From NCBI GenBank assembly GCA_035771165.1, contig JAWNZC010000314.1, forward strand, positions 3,000,001-3,064,000: 64,000 nt of DNA, in the 5' to 3' direction. Position 1 is the first letter of the stretch. Every line of letters starts with the position of its first letter. The stretch comes from Paragorgia papillata. Its lineage: Eukaryota; Cnidaria; Anthozoa; Scleralcyonacea; Coralliidae. Shown in pieces: positions 21,711 through 30,371 of the stretch. Under the pieces are notes generated by a model. It was not told the origin of the DNA. It worked only from the letters and a program-made list of their open reading frames with translations, and made no database searches. A program made the translations under genes and the position numbers.

Positions 21711-22134
21711 GACTTGCTACAAGTCTCTCTCTTTGTGTCCGCGGTATGCCGTATCCCCGGAATTGGGGAGGCGGTGAGAGAGACTTGTCTATTCTGGACA
21801 ACGGAAATCAGAGCTCTAATATTATCACTGTTGAATCACCTGTTCAAAACTGAACAGATTCAGTGCTTTTGCAGACTTGCTACAAGTCTCTCTCTCTGTG
21901 TGTGTCCGCGGTATGCACGCGATATGCGGTATCCCCGGACACAGTGAGACTTGTAGCAAGTCTGCAAAAGCATTGAATCTGTTTAGTTTTGAACAGGTGA
22001 TTCAACAGTGATAATATTAGAGCTCTGATTTCCAGTGTCCAGAATAGACAAGTCTCTCTCTCCGCCCCTCCCCCCTTTCCGGGGATACCGCATACCGTGC
22101 ATACCGCGGACCCAGAGAGACTTTTAGCAAGTCT
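21711..22134. mobile_element. Nested palindromic element
   Basis: GACTTGCTACAAGTCTCTCT opens the element, recurs in its middle and returns inverted. Flanking arms with GAGCTCTAATATTATCACTG and CTGTTCAAAACTGAACAG words make an outer palindrome of about 420 bases with a second palindrome at its centre (about 21,870-21,970). The paralogue at 58,108-58,427 keeps the centre and right arm. Confidence 0.75.
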
Positions 22135-22910
22135 AAAGTTTGTCTGGTGGGAGTACGTTTTGAAAAAGCCTGTTCGGCTTTTAGCTCACGTACCGCCACA
22201 TTTTACCTTTTCGATATAATTTAGTCATCTTAGAAATTAGTACTTTCTTAGATATATATACAACTGTGGAAATAAATAAACCTGAATTTAATAGAAGACG
22301 TGGAGAAGTCCAGCAGAACAAGGACTTCTGTATTATTAGTAAGACTAATACAGAATTAAAGTAACTGAAGTTAAGTCGACAGTTTTGCCTCCTTTTCTTT
22401 TGTACGTCTGTTTATTTCACGTTCTTTACACCAGAGCTCTTCTCTTTTACGCATTCCATAAACTTGATTCCACAGGAATTTATTAATGGTGTTTATCAGC
22501 AATAGTGCATGGGAGGGGCGTAATGAACGAAAGTGAGTGGGGCAGTGATATGTAAATTTGGCTCTATTCCATGGTTTAGTGGTTTTTGTACATGTAGTAT
22601 TGAGTTTCATAAAAACAGCCATGAAATTATAAACATGCAGGACGGCGTGCGTTACGTGGATTCTCATGAAAAACAATATAACAAGTCTTCTTGGCCTCCC
22701 CAGGTTATACTAAGTTTATATTTATGATAAGCTTCAAAAATCTTTTCCGTCCACCCAAACGCTCGCATATCTGGTCAAGTTAATAAGCATTACGCCAGAG
22801 TTCATTCCATTTTTTTCAACAAATGTGATTTTTGGATATGCCTATTAAACTATTATTATAATTATTAATAGGCATAGCATGCGTGCTCCCATAGTGACGC
22901 TACTACAGGA
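22135..22910. other. Single-copy-like stretch without a supported gene
   Basis: A 101-codon minus-strand frame (22,371-22,676) is not maintained in segment 2, where small indels shift it (for example the loss of bases near 58,932). I see no recognised protein. An ancient gene remnant cannot be excluded. Confidence 0.4.
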
Positions 22911-23275
22911 ATTCAAAATGGCAGATTTATAAGGGCAAATGAACTCACCCCAGTATTTTTTGTTGGTAAACAAATGGAGCAGTACGCTGTTATTAGCTAT
23001 GTAGTTGTGTTCTCGAAGATACTAACATTTATATGCCATCTGTAAATTCGAGAAGGTAAATTGCATGTTTGTATGTATGTGTGTAAATCCAATATGGCGG
23101 ATTTATAAGGGCAAATGAAGTCGCCCGAGGATTTTTTGTTAGTAAGCAAATGGAGCAGTATGCTGTTATTAACTATGTAGTTATGTTCTCAAAGATATTA
23201 ACATTTATGTGCTATTTGTAAATAGAGTTTATGTATGTATGTATACATATCTGTAAATCCAATATGGCGGATTTA
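22911..23275 (+). repeat. Minisatellite, about 170-base unit, three copies
   Basis: Units begin AATATGGCGGATTTATAAGG at about 22,914, 23,092 and 23,261. Each contains GGAGCAGTA(T/C)GCTGTTATTA and GTTTGTATGTATGT words. The third unit is partial. The array is shared with segment 2 (59,221-59,960), where a MULE-like element interrupts it. Confidence 0.8.
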
Positions 23276-23562
23276 AGGCAAAAAGAGGAGACTGCCATAT
23301 TTGACAAAGCACGCATTCTATATCTCAATGCCCTTATTATTTCTATGGGTATAGTACACTGACCCATTATCCGATGGATAGGACACAAAGTCGTCAAAAT
23401 CTGCCGAATGATTGGGAGGGCGGAAAAAGGCATCGGCTGGTCACAGCACCCAAAGAAATACTGGGTGTAATAAATTAGCAATTTAATTTAGTATGCAAAA
23501 TCATTCTGAGTAATGCCAGTCCCGTTGGAGAAGTTCATTGTAATATCGGTTCCAGTTGATCA

Positions 23563-23750
23563 TTAAATCCTGGTTTTCACTAGCGACGTAAGCGTAAGCA
23601 TAACGACGTACGCAAGCGGCAGTAAGCACTCCAAGGTCAATTTAACACTTTGTTTTCCCTAATTTCAAAGTGTTCATCTACCATGAAGTGCTTACTGCGC
23701 TTGCATGCGAACGTCGTTATGCTTACGTGGCTAGTGAAAACCAGGCTTAA
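23563..23750. mobile_element. TTAA-flanked foldback MITE
   Basis: Arms CCTGGTTTTCACTAGCGACG and its inverse, including long runs of GTAAGCGTAAGCATAACGAC, surround a short loop with ACTTTGTTTTCCCTAATTTC. TTAA lies at both edges, as for piggyBac or Kolobok derived elements. The paralogue at 60,257-60,445 is at the same place in segment 2, so insertion predates the segmental duplication. That copy has the better-preserved arms. Confidence 0.8.
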
Positions 23751-24084
23751 CTGGCATAAAACTATGCATAATTATGTTTTTCGAGTAATGTTTAAGAAAA
23801 GCAATCAACCAATGAAAATGGAGAGTCCACCAGCCGATACCAGGGCCTTTTTCAGCCCTAGCAATTTCAAAAAGGCTCTGGGAACGAGGTTGAGTATACC
23901 TTTTTATTTGCAAATATAATGTAATATGAACTGGTATATGAACGATGTTATTAAGGGCTAATTTATATGCGCATAAAAGAATTCTCTAATTCGGCTTATA
24001 TCAGACCTTATTTAATAGTTGAGTCGGTTTCCTTTGTTTTTTGTAGGGATATATCTATGATAAATATCTGGTAAGAGGTATATA

Positions 24085-24201
24085 TACAGATATATATCTC
24101 TTCAAGAGGTATATACAGATACATCCGTGAATTTGCAAATACGCAATAGTAGTGTAGACATAAAAGCAAGTTTTTTTAATGTGTTGGGGCTTGGGAGCTA
24201 G
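24085..24201 (+). pseudogene. Truncated 3' remnant of the orphan 126-aa gene
   Basis: This stretch matches only the last about 37 codons of the two-exon gene at 60,994-61,591. The rest of that gene is missing here: the sequence jumps directly from AGAGGTATATATACAGATAT to CTCTTCAAGAGG. Repeated AGAGGTATATACAGAT words on both sides suggest a deletion between short direct repeats. Confidence 0.6.
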
Positions 24202-24204
24202 TCG

Positions 24205-24240
24205 TTAACCAATCAGAGCGCAGTATTTTTTCAACCAATC
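24205..24240. promoter_or_regulatory. Paired CCAAT boxes, orphan cluster of segment 1
   Basis: CCAATCAG occurs at 24,209 and 24,235. Both sites are conserved in segment 2 (61,599 and 61,627). Paired CCAAT boxes are typical of NF-Y-bound promoters. They lie 800 bases upstream of the 72-aa gene. Confidence 0.4.
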
Positions 24241-24647
24241 AGGAGCGAGCATGAATAAATTATCACTGATTTTGGACGGAGGGTGCTAGAGAGTGGGTGT
24301 TGGCTCTTTCTTTTTAATTTATTCATAGGGTGTGGTTTTGTGTTTTTGGGGGGAAGTTAGGTTTTTGTGTTAATAGGGAAAACCCCCAATTTATATAAAA
24401 AATTAAAAAAAAAATTTTTTCCAGAAAAAAAAGGGAAAAAAAAAAAATAATTTTTTTTGTAAATAAATTGTGTATTTTTTGGGAAAAAACCGAAAAAAGT
24501 GCTGCCACAGCACACACACACGCCACACACGTGGACGCGATGTGTTGCGCGGTCGGTGGTTAAACCAATAAAAAAAAATTTGTTTTTTCGTTTATATTAG
24601 ATTTTTTTTTAAGATATTTTTTTTGTTTGTGAAATTTCCACGTTTCA

Positions 24648-24657
24648 CCATATATGG
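24648..24657. promoter_or_regulatory. CArG box CCATATATGG, first of a pair
   Basis: A perfect CC(A/T)6GG site, the consensus bound by SRF-type MADS factors, 361 bases upstream of the 72-aa gene. It is conserved at 62,048-62,057 in segment 2, where a 44-base G run follows it. Confidence 0.4.
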
Positions 24658-24752
24658 TAAAAAGGAGGGGGGGAAATAATTTTTTTTCTCCAGTTTTTGT
24701 TGCATAAATTTGATTTTGGATAAACGTTGACATTTCCATAAAGGAAGTGACG

Positions 24753-24821
24753 ATGTGGTGGTTACGTATGCTTCCTCTATTATTTTGGATATTGTTTTGG
24801 TTGTTTGTTTTTGGTTTGTAG
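24753..24821 (+). pseudogene. Short hydrophobic peptide frame, interrupted copy
   Basis: It starts MWWLRMLPLLFWILFWLFVF and stops after 22 codons because one T is missing from a T run relative to segment 2, where 37 codons are open (62,198-62,311). The stretch looks like a signal or membrane segment. Whether it is translated is unknown. Confidence 0.25.
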
Positions 24822-24889
24822 ATTGGATAATTCATGGAGGAAAAAATGCTTGTTTCTGGTACTGATTTTATTCCAAACACCGCTTTTTT

Positions 24890-24899
24890 CCATATATGG
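24890..24899. promoter_or_regulatory. CArG box CCATATATGG, second of the pair
   Basis: An identical site 110 bases upstream of the 72-aa start codon, conserved at 62,336-62,345. Two perfect copies within 250 bases, kept in both segments, are more than background AT-richness would readily give. Confidence 0.4.
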
Positions 24900-25008
24900 T
24901 GAGAAGGGAGAAAAAAAAGAGGAGTAGAAAATTTGAAAAGAAGAAACGAGAATTTGATTGAAAGTGATTTATTTTTGTTTGACCTTTACCTGAGTAGGCT
25001 TGATAAAA

Positions 25009-25303
25009 ATGGAAAGAAGTGATCTGCCTTTCACGCGTGGAATGAAAAAATCAACAACTTATGATGCCGCTTGTGTGCGTGTATCAAAGCTTTTAAATCA
25101 ACATCCTGCTGCATGTGTAGCATCGTTTTTAAATGAACATCCTGCTGCATATAAATATCTTATTGGTAAAGTGAAAAAAAAAATAATTAAAAATGATTTT
25201 TTATGAAGAGAAGAAAAGAAATTGCTGTATTTTTTTTTTAGAAAAGACTGAAGAAAAAATTAAAGAAGAGAAAGATGAAATGTCTAAAAATTCTCAAGTT
25301 TAA
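25009..25303 (+). CDS. Orphan 72-aa charged protein, two exons
   Basis: Exon 1 is 25,009-25,165 and exon 2 is 25,242-25,303. The donor is TTG|GTAAAG, and the acceptor follows a pure T tract (TTTTTTTTTAG). Joining them turns an unlikely Lys-rich tail into a Glu/Lys-rich one ending NSQV. The protein starts MERSDLPFTRGMKK and contains a tandem motif, LNQHPAACVASFLNEHPAAY, i.e. two copies of LN(Q/E)HPAA. The start was chosen at the first true ATG. The same structure is intact at 62,455-62,749. No family is recognised. Its stop lies 20 bases from the stop of the convergent Cys-rich gene. Confidence 0.6.
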
Positions 25304-25323
25304 CAAGGTGAGAAAAAAAAATT

Positions 25324-25554
25324 TTATTTAGAGAAATATCTTTTGTACCATCGTTCTTGTCTATTTTTACATTTTTCTTCGCTATCGCGATCACATTTAT
25401 CAAATACTATAGATCTAATTTTTCGGTTATAGTTTCTTCTGCAATGTTCACAAAAAATGATGTAAACTTTACAATGGTGACATGTATAGAAACATTGTAG
25501 GTTTTCGTGTCTAATTTCACACATGCAACTGCAACAGATTCCGTGTACTACCAT
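25324..25554 (-). CDS. Orphan Cys-rich 76-aa protein, probable zinc-binding
   Basis: A CxCxC cluster (CCSCMC, residues 7-12) is followed by C21, C25, HHC, then CEHC and, near the C-terminus, two more Cys, in a protein ending with basic residues. The CxxC and HxxC spacings suggest a zinc-binding fold such as a treble clef, but I can assign no family. The stop codon TAA is part of the run AAATAAAA, a usable polyadenylation signal. The paralogue (62,770-63,006) is two codons longer near the N-terminus and has His for one Cys-region residue. Confidence 0.55.
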   Translation of the reverse strand: MVVHGICCSCMCEIRHENLQCFYTCHHCKVYIIFCEHCRRNYNRKIRSIVFDKCDRDSEEKCKNRQERWYKRYFSK

Positions 25555-25608
25555 ATTTTGTTTTTCAAAAAAAACAAAAAAATGGGTAAATTTTCAAGAA
25601 GTGTGAAT

Positions 25609-26184
25609 TTAGTTAGCTTTGTGTGAGTGTCGATAATGGAATGGAGGAATCATTTCGGTTTCATATATTTTATGTTTACATGTGATTTCAAATAAAATAT
25701 TTAAAATTTTAGTACAGCATTTTTCGCTAGTAGTTAAAATAGCGAGTTCAATAAAAAAGCTGAGTTCATTTTTATTCTCCATTTGACAATCTAATCGTGC
25801 TCCTTCATCTATTTCTTTTACAATCCATTTAAGACAATCTTTAGTTGAACGTTGAACCACAGCTTTTTTCAAGTAATTATCCCTCGTATATAGAGTACAG
25901 TAATTTTGTTTAGTAGTCAATATATAATCACTTTCTTTGGTGATTCCCCTTGTACGGCAACATTTTTTAAACTGTTCTACATTTGTAAACATGTAGATGT
26001 ATTTGAGAAAGGGAAATGACAAGTTCTTATGTTCTGATGTTCTTTTGTAGATAAGATCGTATAAATATTTTTGATAAGTATCACGGTACTTGTAGAGTAA
26101 TCCAACGGGAAGTCCATCGATTTCCTCCAAACATCTACTGCATACCGCTTGTTTAAGAGATGCACGCGACTCTGTTGATTCCAT
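25609..26184 (-). CDS. Orphan 191-aa protein
   Basis: It is a complete ATG-to-stop frame with no intron, 54 bases upstream of the Cys-rich gene on the same strand. The N-terminus has CSRCLEEIDG, a single CxxC. The C-terminal half (about 110-175) has alternating helical stretches, KDCLKWIVKEIDEGARLDCQ then FFIELAILTTSEKCCTKIL, that resemble degenerate ankyrin-type repeats. I would not call the family. The paralogue at 63,061-63,636 is the same length. By eye, about a dozen base differences give about seven amino-acid changes, so constraint looks weak but both frames are intact. Confidence 0.6.
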   Translation of the reverse strand: MESTESRASLKQAVCSRCLEEIDGLPVGLLYKYRDTYQKYLYDLIYKRTSEHKNLSFPFLKYIYMFTNVEQFKKCCRTRGITKESDYILTTKQNYCTLYTRDNYLKKAVVQRSTKDCLKWIVKEIDEGARLDCQMENKNELSFFIELAILTTSEKCCTKILNILFEITCKHKIYETEMIPPFHYRHSHKAN

Positions 26185-26430
26185 TTTGATGGAATAAAAA
26201 AATATTTACCCTGTTTAAAAGCATTTTTTTTTCATGCATTTTTATGCCTTTTTATGGTATTTCAGGGAAATAAAATCTTCTTTTTTTCCCTACTATTTCA
26301 GGGTATTACAAAAATATTTTAGTGAATTTTTATGTGTTTGCATTGTATATATATAGTACGAGAGTAGTTTTGGATAATTAGAATGTTCTATACTATACTC
26401 ACTTGTTGTTTGGGAATAGTATATGATAAT

Positions 26431-26651
26431 ATGGGGAAATATATTATTGCGTTTGTTTGTTTGTTTGTTTGATGGTAATCGGATACGCTTACACCCATTC
26501 TGCAGATGAATTAATGGAACGCGTACGCATAGATAAAGAAAAGATGACGCTGGATGATTGCTGCTATTGCGAGTATAAAGAAAGAAGAGTGGTTCATTAT
26601 GGAGATGGGATTCGTTTAGTAGTACCAACAAATAAGAAGAAGGAAACTTGA
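26431..26651 (+). pseudogene. Small secreted-type orphan protein, N-terminus frameshifted
   Basis: The body reads ADELMERVRIDKEKMTLDD, then a CCYC pair region, YGDGIRLVVPTNKKKET and stop. In segment 2 the upstream ATG (63,891) is in frame with a hydrophobic signal-like stretch. Here a (TTTG)n run of five units shifts that ATG out of frame, so either translation starts at the internal ATG at 26,472 without a full signal, or the gene is dead. Confidence 0.5.
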
Positions 26652-26697
26652 GAATCAAAGGAAGAAACTTTAACATTAGAAGATTTTTAAAACTCTT

Positions 26698-26868
26698 TTA
26701 ATTACACGTGATGGATAGCCAAAAAAGTAGAAAAAAACTAGCAATAACAGATAAAAAAGTAAACCTAAAACTAGTTGTGTTCTCTTCGAGTTCATTAAAG
26801 ACAAGTAGTAACATATAGAGTAAAAAAAGGATGTAAGTAAACAATAAAAATCCAATCAGTTTATTCAT
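26698..26868 (-). CDS. Orphan 56-aa membrane protein
   Basis: It starts MNKLIGFLLFTYILFLLYML and has a second hydrophobic stretch (VIASFFLLFWL) near the C-terminus, giving two predicted membrane spans separated by a short polar loop with NELEENTTS. The frame is open further upstream to about 26,955, but there is no ATG there and it runs into the broken SF3B6 exon. Segment 2 has lost the region, so conservation cannot be tested. Confidence 0.4.
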   Translation of the reverse strand: MNKLIGFLLFTYILFLLYMLLLVFNELEENTTSFRFTFLSVIASFFLLFWLSITCN

Positions 26869-27127
26869 CAGTTTATCTGTGTTTTCCTCTCCGTGTTTTC
26901 CTCTCCACTTGGGTTCACTTTTGTTGGTTTGCTCGCTGTAAATCTCGCCCCGCAAAAAAATTGGTAGTAGAGCACAACTAGATATCTGTTGCAGACGTTG
27001 AAACCAGAGAAATGATCACATGCATTCTTAGCATCAAATATATCTTCCAATGCAACATAAGCAGTACCACGCCTCTCTGCAGCATTTCCACTAAACCAAG
27101 AACAAAGAAAGATATTACATTATTAAT

Positions 27128-27130
<3 letters not shown>

Positions 27131-27188
<58 letters not shown>
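27131..27188. repeat. (TA)n microsatellite
   Basis: An uninterrupted TA dinucleotide array of nearly 60 bases in the SF3B6 intron, 41 bases upstream of the exon 3 acceptor on the minus strand. Confidence 0.95.
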
Positions 27189-27190
<2 letters not shown>

Positions 27191-27479
27191 TGAGTTATGG
27201 TTCACGAAATGTTAGAGAGTGCTCAATACCATAGAGTTATCAGTACGCTGGTAGTCCAATATGAAATCAAAGTACGTTCTCACATAACCTACATTCAGTA
27301 TTATTATAATCCATTCCTGCCTCCACCCTAAGCTAGCCAACGACTCCTTTGTTAGCTTGGTTTTTGCTAGTTGTAACTCAGATTGCTATTGGTTCATTTA
27401 TGGTCACATCGGATTAAACAAATCAAATGTTTTTCACACGGGTAATATGGCAACAACTGCTTAGTGAAAGTCTAGCTAA

Positions 27480-27612
27480 GGCTACGTCCACACGTATACG
27501 TTTTCGTAGCGTTTTCATATTGTTTCAGGTAAGCAGACCATTGTTTTCTATTCCCTTGAGGACGGAGAACAATATGAAAACGCTACGAAAACGTATACGT
27601 GTGGACGTAGCC
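27480..27612. mobile_element. Harbinger-type MITE with TAA target duplication
   Basis: Arms GGCTACGTCCACACGTATAC and its inverse flank a 50-base centre. TAA abuts both ends (27,477-27,479 and 27,613-27,615), the three-base duplication made by PIF/Harbinger transposases. The same family, also 133 bases with TAA, is at 56,043-56,175. Confidence 0.85.
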
Positions 27613-27677
27613 TAAACAGCCTAAACCAAGCAAAAATCCAATGAAAACCCAGCTATATAACAAAGCACTTGATCCCT

Positions 27678-27778
27678 TGGGAAACATAGTTTTGTTTTCC
27701 CTCGAGTCTCAATGTTTCCCTCAACTTCATCTTGGGAAACATCAAGACTCTCAGGAAAACAAAACTAATTGTTTCCTT
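27678..27778. repeat. Short palindromic repeat
   Basis: GGGAAACATAGTTTTGTTTTCC returns imperfectly inverted as GGAAAACAAAACTAATTGTTTCC about 80 bases later. It is probably a small MITE; no target duplication was identified. Confidence 0.5.
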
Positions 27779-27847
27779 CGCGACCAGAATTAAGTGTATA
27801 TTATTGTTTTACTCATCAAAGGGATAATCCTCAGACATCCTACTACG

Positions 27848-29012
27848 GGTTCCGGTTTGAGCGTGGACACGCGTAATTTGACAACACACGTTTCACGCGG
27901 GAAACTAACATGCTGCTAAGCGGAAACTGCGAAGTTACTAAGGCCAAACGGCATTGTTTCTTCGCGAAAACATCGCGTTGTGGGGTTTGTCAGCGAAATG
28001 GCCGATCGGAAAAGAACTGTGGAGTTCTTAGCTTCACTTGACAAAGATTTAATTACTCGGGCTACCGCAGGTAGAGGAATCTAGGTTTCGGTCGTGTTAT
28101 TGGTATTATTGTTTTTTTGGGGTCGCGATATTGCCCCAGCAGGCTTTGCGAAACCGAAATTTCACTTTCATGGCGAGTTGTCTCTTGAACGAAGCTTTTC
28201 TTGCCATTTTATCGATGTTTTTGAATATTTCCACGACATTTCTTGGCACACTACCCAGCAGTCGTCTCAAACAAAGATGTCAGAGTAGTCGGACTGTCAG
28301 CGAATCAAGGTGTATTAAAAATAATTGGAAACTTTAAACTGAAGGAGTGAAGGACGTCAGAGAAGAGTCATGTTTAATAATTGCGAAACCGAGGTTTGGC
28401 CGAGTTGTCTCCATGGTCGTTGAATGTTCAGTGCATGTCTAGATATCGCGTGTCGTATTACATTTGGGACATTTGGAAACGTGTGTTTTAAAACATGTTT
28501 AAATATTTTCTATTTGTCCGAATTTAAATAAATTCTATATCAAAATGATCGCTTGAATTTGCCGAATCCGACACTATAGGTTTTGTCTGCTAAATATATT
28601 AGATCCGTTGTTAATTTTCAGAAAAACGGCCTTGTTTACATTTATACTATTAGCAAACCTTCGGCGCTTCCTGCACCGCAGCAGTTGATATAAGACCATA
28701 GATTCTATTTGTGAAAATCTATGCAATTATGCATTGCCATTGTCATGTAGTCTTGCTATAGTACGCACAGGCTACGCGAAGCTTTCGGAAATCAAATGAG
28801 TAGCCCGAGTGAACGCCTGAGCAGGCGTCTTGTTGTGTATAAAGATGAGTTATAAACATGACAACATTCGCTTTGAAAATTTGGCGCTCGTTTCAAATTG
28901 AAACAATACCATTTGGCCTTAGTAACGTTACAGTTTCCACTTAGCAACATGTTAGTTTCCCGTGTGAAACGTGTGTCGTCAAATTACGCGTGTCCACGCT
29001 CAAACCGGAACC
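27848..29012. mobile_element. Inverted-repeat element (about 115 bp arms) interrupted by a HINE
   Basis: GGTTCCGGTTTGAGCGTGGA opens it and the inverse closes it. The arms continue through GTTTCACGCGGGAAACTAAC and the ATTTGGCC/GGCCAAACGG words. A Helentron-type element (28,055-28,834) is inserted inside. Without that insert the element is about 385 bases. A short frame starting MADRKRTVEFLASLDKDL at 27,998 is cut by the insertion. No clear target duplication was seen. Confidence 0.7.
28055..28834 (+). mobile_element. Helentron-associated element (HINE), complete, 780 bp
   Basis: The 5' end is ACTCGGGCTAC. The 3' end has the inverse GTAGCCCGAGT directly followed by GA, the hairpin ACGCCTGAGCAGGCGT, and CTTGTT. 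It is inserted in T-rich sequence (GATTTAATT|) with no target duplication. Ends and internal words (GAATCTAGGTTTCG near the left) are shared with the copies at 31,288 and 44,246. Confidence 0.72.
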
Positions 29013-29800
29013 GTCGTATGCAGCAATGGGTAAACAAGTGAATTCCTGCCGGAGCCAGCCAAGAATGATCCCTTTATCGTTTTACTCTGTCTAACACCAG
29101 ACAATTTTACTTATCAAAGAGAGAATCCTCAGACATCTAGGCACCAATGCGTTAAACAATGTTAGTATCAACCAACTAGTGATCAATAACAAATTCGGCA
29201 TTCTGATTGGCTAATCTACTAGTGGTCTATTGGTGATAATCTACTATCGGTCTCTCCTGTGCTTCGAGGGTTTTTCATCGGGTTCTCCGGTTTTCCTCCC
29301 TCCGCAAAACCAACACCTAGGTCTTAGCTGTAATTCGTGGGCCGATATGTGTCGTATGGCGGCTGCCTGAGCGCCTTTAATATACCTCCGACTCGGCCAA
29401 GTCAAAAATTATTGTAAGGCGCATTTGAAAACCTTAAAGTTGAATTTGCGCGGTATAAATACATGTTGTTATGTTAGACCAGTAGTAGGTTATCCAATGA
29501 CAAACCTTCTTATAACTGGAATATTCCTATCCCGACCAATCAGAAGCCACGACATATTCACGCTGCAAGCAAAACCTGGAAACTACTAACTAGGCCAAAC
29601 ATGGCGTCCGCTAAAATTTGTATACGAGTGATGAAATCATGAAAACATTGGCCCGAAAGTAATGGAAATTGTTCAGTTTGACATTTTTTAATAAGAAAAT
29701 GAATTCGCTTATGCCTATGGAGTATATCTACACCAAATTTGAAGCAAAAATAGTTACAACAGTTAACACAACATTTTAGAATAGAACTGGCCAAACTTAC
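29013..29800. other. SF3B6 intron sequence without recognised elements
   Basis: It contains a short stretch with GTTCTCCGGTTTTCCTCCCT (about 29,280), a word I associate with dispersed repeats of marine invertebrates, but I cannot name the family. No coding support. Confidence 0.35.
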
Positions 29801-30066
29801 ATTCTTATTTGACGAATAGCACCATATTTTCCAAAGATATCGTACATCTCCTCAGCAGTTATTTTATAAGGTAAATTTCTGTTGAATAAAAGAACATACA
29901 TGAAAATGATTAATTTGCAGTATTTAGCTTGGTTTTGTTTTTTTGTGATGTATTTTACATGCCTGGCTGTAAAGTGTACCACCAGTGCATGTCTATCAAT
30001 TCTTCATGGAGTATCCAAATCAATTGATTAACCCTTTCATATATAACCACCAGCGCTATTCAGCAT

Positions 30067-30361
30067 ACCCTGCGAGCATAGCCTTCTTTTCCTTATTTCT
30101 TCGCTGAGAGAGAGGAAGAAAAGTAGGCTCTGCTGTATTCGTGTTTGGCTTCGTCCAAGATTTAGGACGAAGTAACCCGTTTAAGACCCATTTAACCGGT
30201 TATCGTTTTGTTTTCTGCTCTGATTGGGACTGGGTTCGAGATTGTAACCAAGCAACTGACGTGCATGCGCAATGGAAACCAGTCACGAATACAGCAGAGC
30301 CTACTTTTCTTCCTCTCTCTCAGCGAAGAAATAAGGAAAAGAAGGCTCTGCTCGCAGGGTA
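30067..30361. mobile_element. MULE-like palindromic element, 10-base target duplication
   Basis: Arms of about 85 bases are almost perfect (ACCCTGCGAGCATAGCCTTC and inverse, then CTTCGCTGAGAGAGAGGAAG). TATTCAGCAT flanks both ends (30,057-30,066 and 30,362-30,371). Duplications of 9-10 bases are typical of Mutator-like elements. The near-perfect arms suggest a young insertion. Confidence 0.85.
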
Positions 30362-30371
30362 TATTCAGCAT

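Larger units (their letters stand above)
1..26520 (+). repeat. Segmental duplication, copy 1
   Basis: The window opens with a sequence that recurs almost unchanged at 35,018. Collinearity then holds through the GTPase gene, the Penelope relic, the palindromic elements, the minisatellite and the orphan gene cluster, up to about 26,520 (matching 63,975). By eye the divergence is a few percent, plus many insertions and deletions that are mostly mobile elements. The left edge lies outside the window, so the true length is unknown. Confidence 0.93.
26961..29878 (-). pseudogene. SF3B6: SF3B6 (SF3b p14) gene fragment, two exons, truncated at both ends
   Basis: Exon 29,801-29,878 encodes [20 protein letters not shown] and IRQIR. 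Exon 27,090-26,961 encodes [20 protein letters not shown] and continues through [11 protein letters not shown]. Acceptors (TTCAACAG, GGTTTAG) and the donor (AAT|GTAAGT) are good and phases agree. SF3B6 is a small RRM protein of the U2 snRNP SF3b complex that contacts the branch-site adenosine and SF3B1. Here the last exon is cut right after LYYQ, and unrelated sequence follows, so the C-terminal tail is absent. The first exon (about 24 codons in the family) was not found up to 35 kb. The coding parts look well preserved, so the break may be recent, or this may be a partial duplicate of a functional gene elsewhere. Confidence 0.88.

Noticed and set aside
22371..22676. 101-codon minus-strand frame
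   Set aside because: The paralogue in segment 2 is shortened by indels, so the frame is not maintained. No recognised motif.
26978..27215. Frames with alternating Ile/Tyr
   Set aside because: Translated (TA)n microsatellite, overlapping the real SF3B6 exon in another frame.
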